From positions 1 to 14,869 of the forward strand of contig DFST01000060.1 in NCBI GenBank assembly GCA_002378975.1: a stretch of DNA of 14,869 nt. The letters are read 5' to 3'. Under the pieces are notes generated by a model. It did no database searches. It had not been told where the DNA came from and saw only the letters and a program-made list of their open reading frames with translations. Shown here piece after piece: positions 13,794-14,869 of the stretch (position 1 is its first letter; each line of letters begins with the position of its first letter). The position numbers and the translations under genes were made by a program. The stretch is from Chitinophagaceae bacterium UBA3430. GTDB taxonomy: Bacteria; Bacteroidota; Bacteroidia; Chitinophagales; Chitinophagaceae.

Positions 13794-14687
13794 ATGAAAT
13801 ACGCATTCAACCTTTTCGCCATCGCCACTCTTTCCGTTTCCTTGATTGCTTGTAAACAAGCTTCCTTGAAAAAAACGCCCGGTGGCATGCCCTATCAGAT
13901 CTATTCCAATCCCAAGCAACCCAAAGCAAATATGGGCGGCTTTTTGAAGATCTCGATCTCGCAGGCCATCAATGACAGTGTGGTATTCACCAACCGTGGC
14001 AAACTACCTAACTACATTCCGGTGTTGAACCAAACTTCGCCGTACGACCTCTCCGAACTCTGGGCTGAATTGCATCTAGGTGACAGCGTGATCGCTACAC
14101 AGATGATGGATACTTTCATCAATCGCAGCCCGGGTGGTGTTCCCGCCCCCTTTAAAAAAGGTGACCGGATCGTAACCATTGTTAAAGTTCTGGGTGTATA
14201 CACCAACGACAGCCTGCGCAAGATTGATGCGGATAAAGAATTAGCCCTCTTCAAGAAAAAGGAGATTGATGAGGTTGAAACCTTTGTAAAGAAAAACAAG
14301 GTAGAGGCACAACGTACCACCAACGGCATTTTTGTACAAACCCTCAACCCCGGTACCGGTAATCCAATCGACAGCGGGAAATATGTATCCGTCAAATACA
14401 CGGGCATGAACTTTGAAGGCAAAGTCTTTGATAGCAATGTCGATACAAGCTTCCATCATACCGATTTATTGAGTTTCACAGTCGGTGTAGGTCAAATGAT
14501 TCCCGGTTTTGATGAAGGGGTTCGTTTGCTTCGTCAAGGAGGCAAAGGAATATTCTTCATTCCATCCATGCAAGGCTATGGCGCCGGTGGATCCGGATCC
14601 ATCAAAGGCTACGACCATCTGAAGTTTGAAGTGGAAGTGGTTTCTGTGGCAGACAAAGCCCCCCAAGAAGCTGGTCCGGGTCGCTAA
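13794..14687 (+). CDS. FKBP-type peptidyl-prolyl isomerase lipoprotein with degenerate FKBP repeat
   Basis: 297 aa. The lipobox SLIAC puts the lipidated cysteine at C20, so it is membrane-anchored on the periplasmic side. The C-terminal FKBP domain (about 178-286) has VKYTGMNFEGKVFDSN, FTVGVGQMIPGFDEGV and IFFIPSMQGYGAGG. The usual active-site Trp is Phe (F239) and the usual IPPNS loop is altered, so activity may be modest. The first half (about 30-136) looks like a second, degenerate FKBP domain, including its lead-in strand. A charged helix (about 140-172) joins the two. It probably helps fold exported or outer-membrane proteins. It follows nrnA by 11 bases; its TAA abuts the TGA of folP. 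Confidence 0.9.
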   Translation: MKYAFNLFAIATLSVSLIACKQASLKKTPGGMPYQIYSNPKQPKANMGGFLKISISQAINDSVVFTNRGKLPNYIPVLNQTSPYDLSELWAELHLGDSVIATQMMDTFINRSPGGVPAPFKKGDRIVTIVKVLGVYTNDSLRKIDADKELALFKKKEIDEVETFVKKNKVEAQRTTNGIFVQTLNPGTGNPIDSGKYVSVKYTGMNFEGKVFDSNVDTSFHHTDLLSFTVGVGQMIPGFDEGVRLLRQGGKGIFFIPSMQGYGAGGSGSIKGYDHLKFEVEVVSVADKAPQEAGPGR

Positions 14688-14869
14688 TCAGCTTTGAAGT
14701 TGATTAAATAACCGAATGGTTTCCCAGGCGGCACGTACGTCGTGCACCCGCAATAGGTTCGCGCCCTGCATCAGGGCAAACATGTGCAGGGCCGTGGTGC
14801 CATTCAACGCCAGCATGGGGTCGACATCCAGCGTTTTGTAGATCATTGATTTTCGGGAGACGCCGATCA
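14688..14869 (-). CDS. folP: Dihydropteroate synthase (C-terminal end only)
   Basis: The last 59 complete codons of a minus-strand gene running in from the right edge. GVSRKSMIYKTL is the DHPS motif whose Arg and Lys (RKS) bind the pterin substrate, followed by LNGTTALHMFALMQGAN and LRVHDVRAAWETI, where the RxH contacts the diphosphate/pABA site. DHPS joins pABA to dihydropterin in folate synthesis and is the sulfonamide target. The N-terminal part is outside the window. Its TGA stop directly abuts the TAA stop of the FKBP gene. Confidence 0.94.
   Translation of the reverse strand, partial: IGVSRKSMIYKTLDVDPMLALNGTTALHMFALMQGANLLRVHDVRAAWETIRLFNQLQS

Noticed and set aside
14012..14437. 141-codon minus-strand open frame inside the FKBP gene
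   Set aside because: Overlaps a clearly coding region, no domain or promoter, composition of a shadow frame.
1..14869. CRISPR array, insertion sequence, prophage, toxin-antitoxin or defence system
   Set aside because: No spaced direct repeats, transposase, integrase or defence-gene motifs were seen; all genes have ordinary housekeeping or envelope assignments.

Overview
The window looks like chromosomal DNA of a member of the Bacteroidota, most likely of the Chitinophagaceae type. The signs are: an LptD-like outer-membrane protein next to an Amidase_3 hydrolase and a single-TM MlaD/MCE protein; several TAnnTTTG promoter boxes close to start codons; small proteins of families common in this phylum (DUF6370, DUF2141, a stand-alone isoamylase early-set/CBM48 protein); and a mid-range base composition. 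The species assignment is inference from gene content. I found no phage, transposon, CRISPR, toxin or biosynthetic cluster; this is a compact housekeeping region.

Layout. 1-4438 is an envelope block: a partial MlaD-type protein and an N-acetylmuramoyl-L-alanine amidase on the minus strand, divergent from a two-cysteine LptD homologue on the plus strand. 4435-5844 (minus) is a two-gene unit, uracil-DNA glycosylase followed by a PlsC acyltransferase. 5845-6094 is the richest non-coding stretch: an inverted repeat with a promoter-like box, tRNA-Arg(UCU), a strong terminator and a degenerate 7-bp tandem repeat. 6095-10107 holds histidine degradation genes hutH and hutU, separated by a DeoD-type purine nucleoside phosphorylase on the opposite strand. 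hutU appears to start a short operon with an ABC ATPase lacking a permease and a secreted Cys/His-rich DUF6370 protein. 11405-12706 holds the CBM48 protein (minus), a DUF2141 secreted protein (plus) and nucleoside diphosphate kinase (minus). From 12772 an NrnA-type DHH phosphoesterase and an FKBP lipoprotein form a plus-strand pair that runs into the 3' end of folP (minus).

How they fit together. HutH and HutU carry out the first two steps of histidine breakdown; later steps (hutI, hutG or ftcD) are not in the window. MlaD-like, amidase, LptD-like and PlsC all serve the envelope (lipid transport, peptidoglycan splitting, LPS export, phosphatidate synthesis). Ung, Ndk, NrnA, DeoD and FolP are nucleotide or folate housekeeping genes.

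Points worth a second look: a tRNA whose conserved elbow pair G19-C56 appears as A19-U56; promoter boxes so close to ATG that hutU (and perhaps lptD) mRNAs should be leaderless; four of five convergent gene pairs whose stop codons abut or overlap; an LptD with one cysteine in each half; an FKBP lipoprotein with a degenerate second FKBP-like repeat; and a Cys4/His2 secreted protein translationally coupled to an orphan ABC ATPase.
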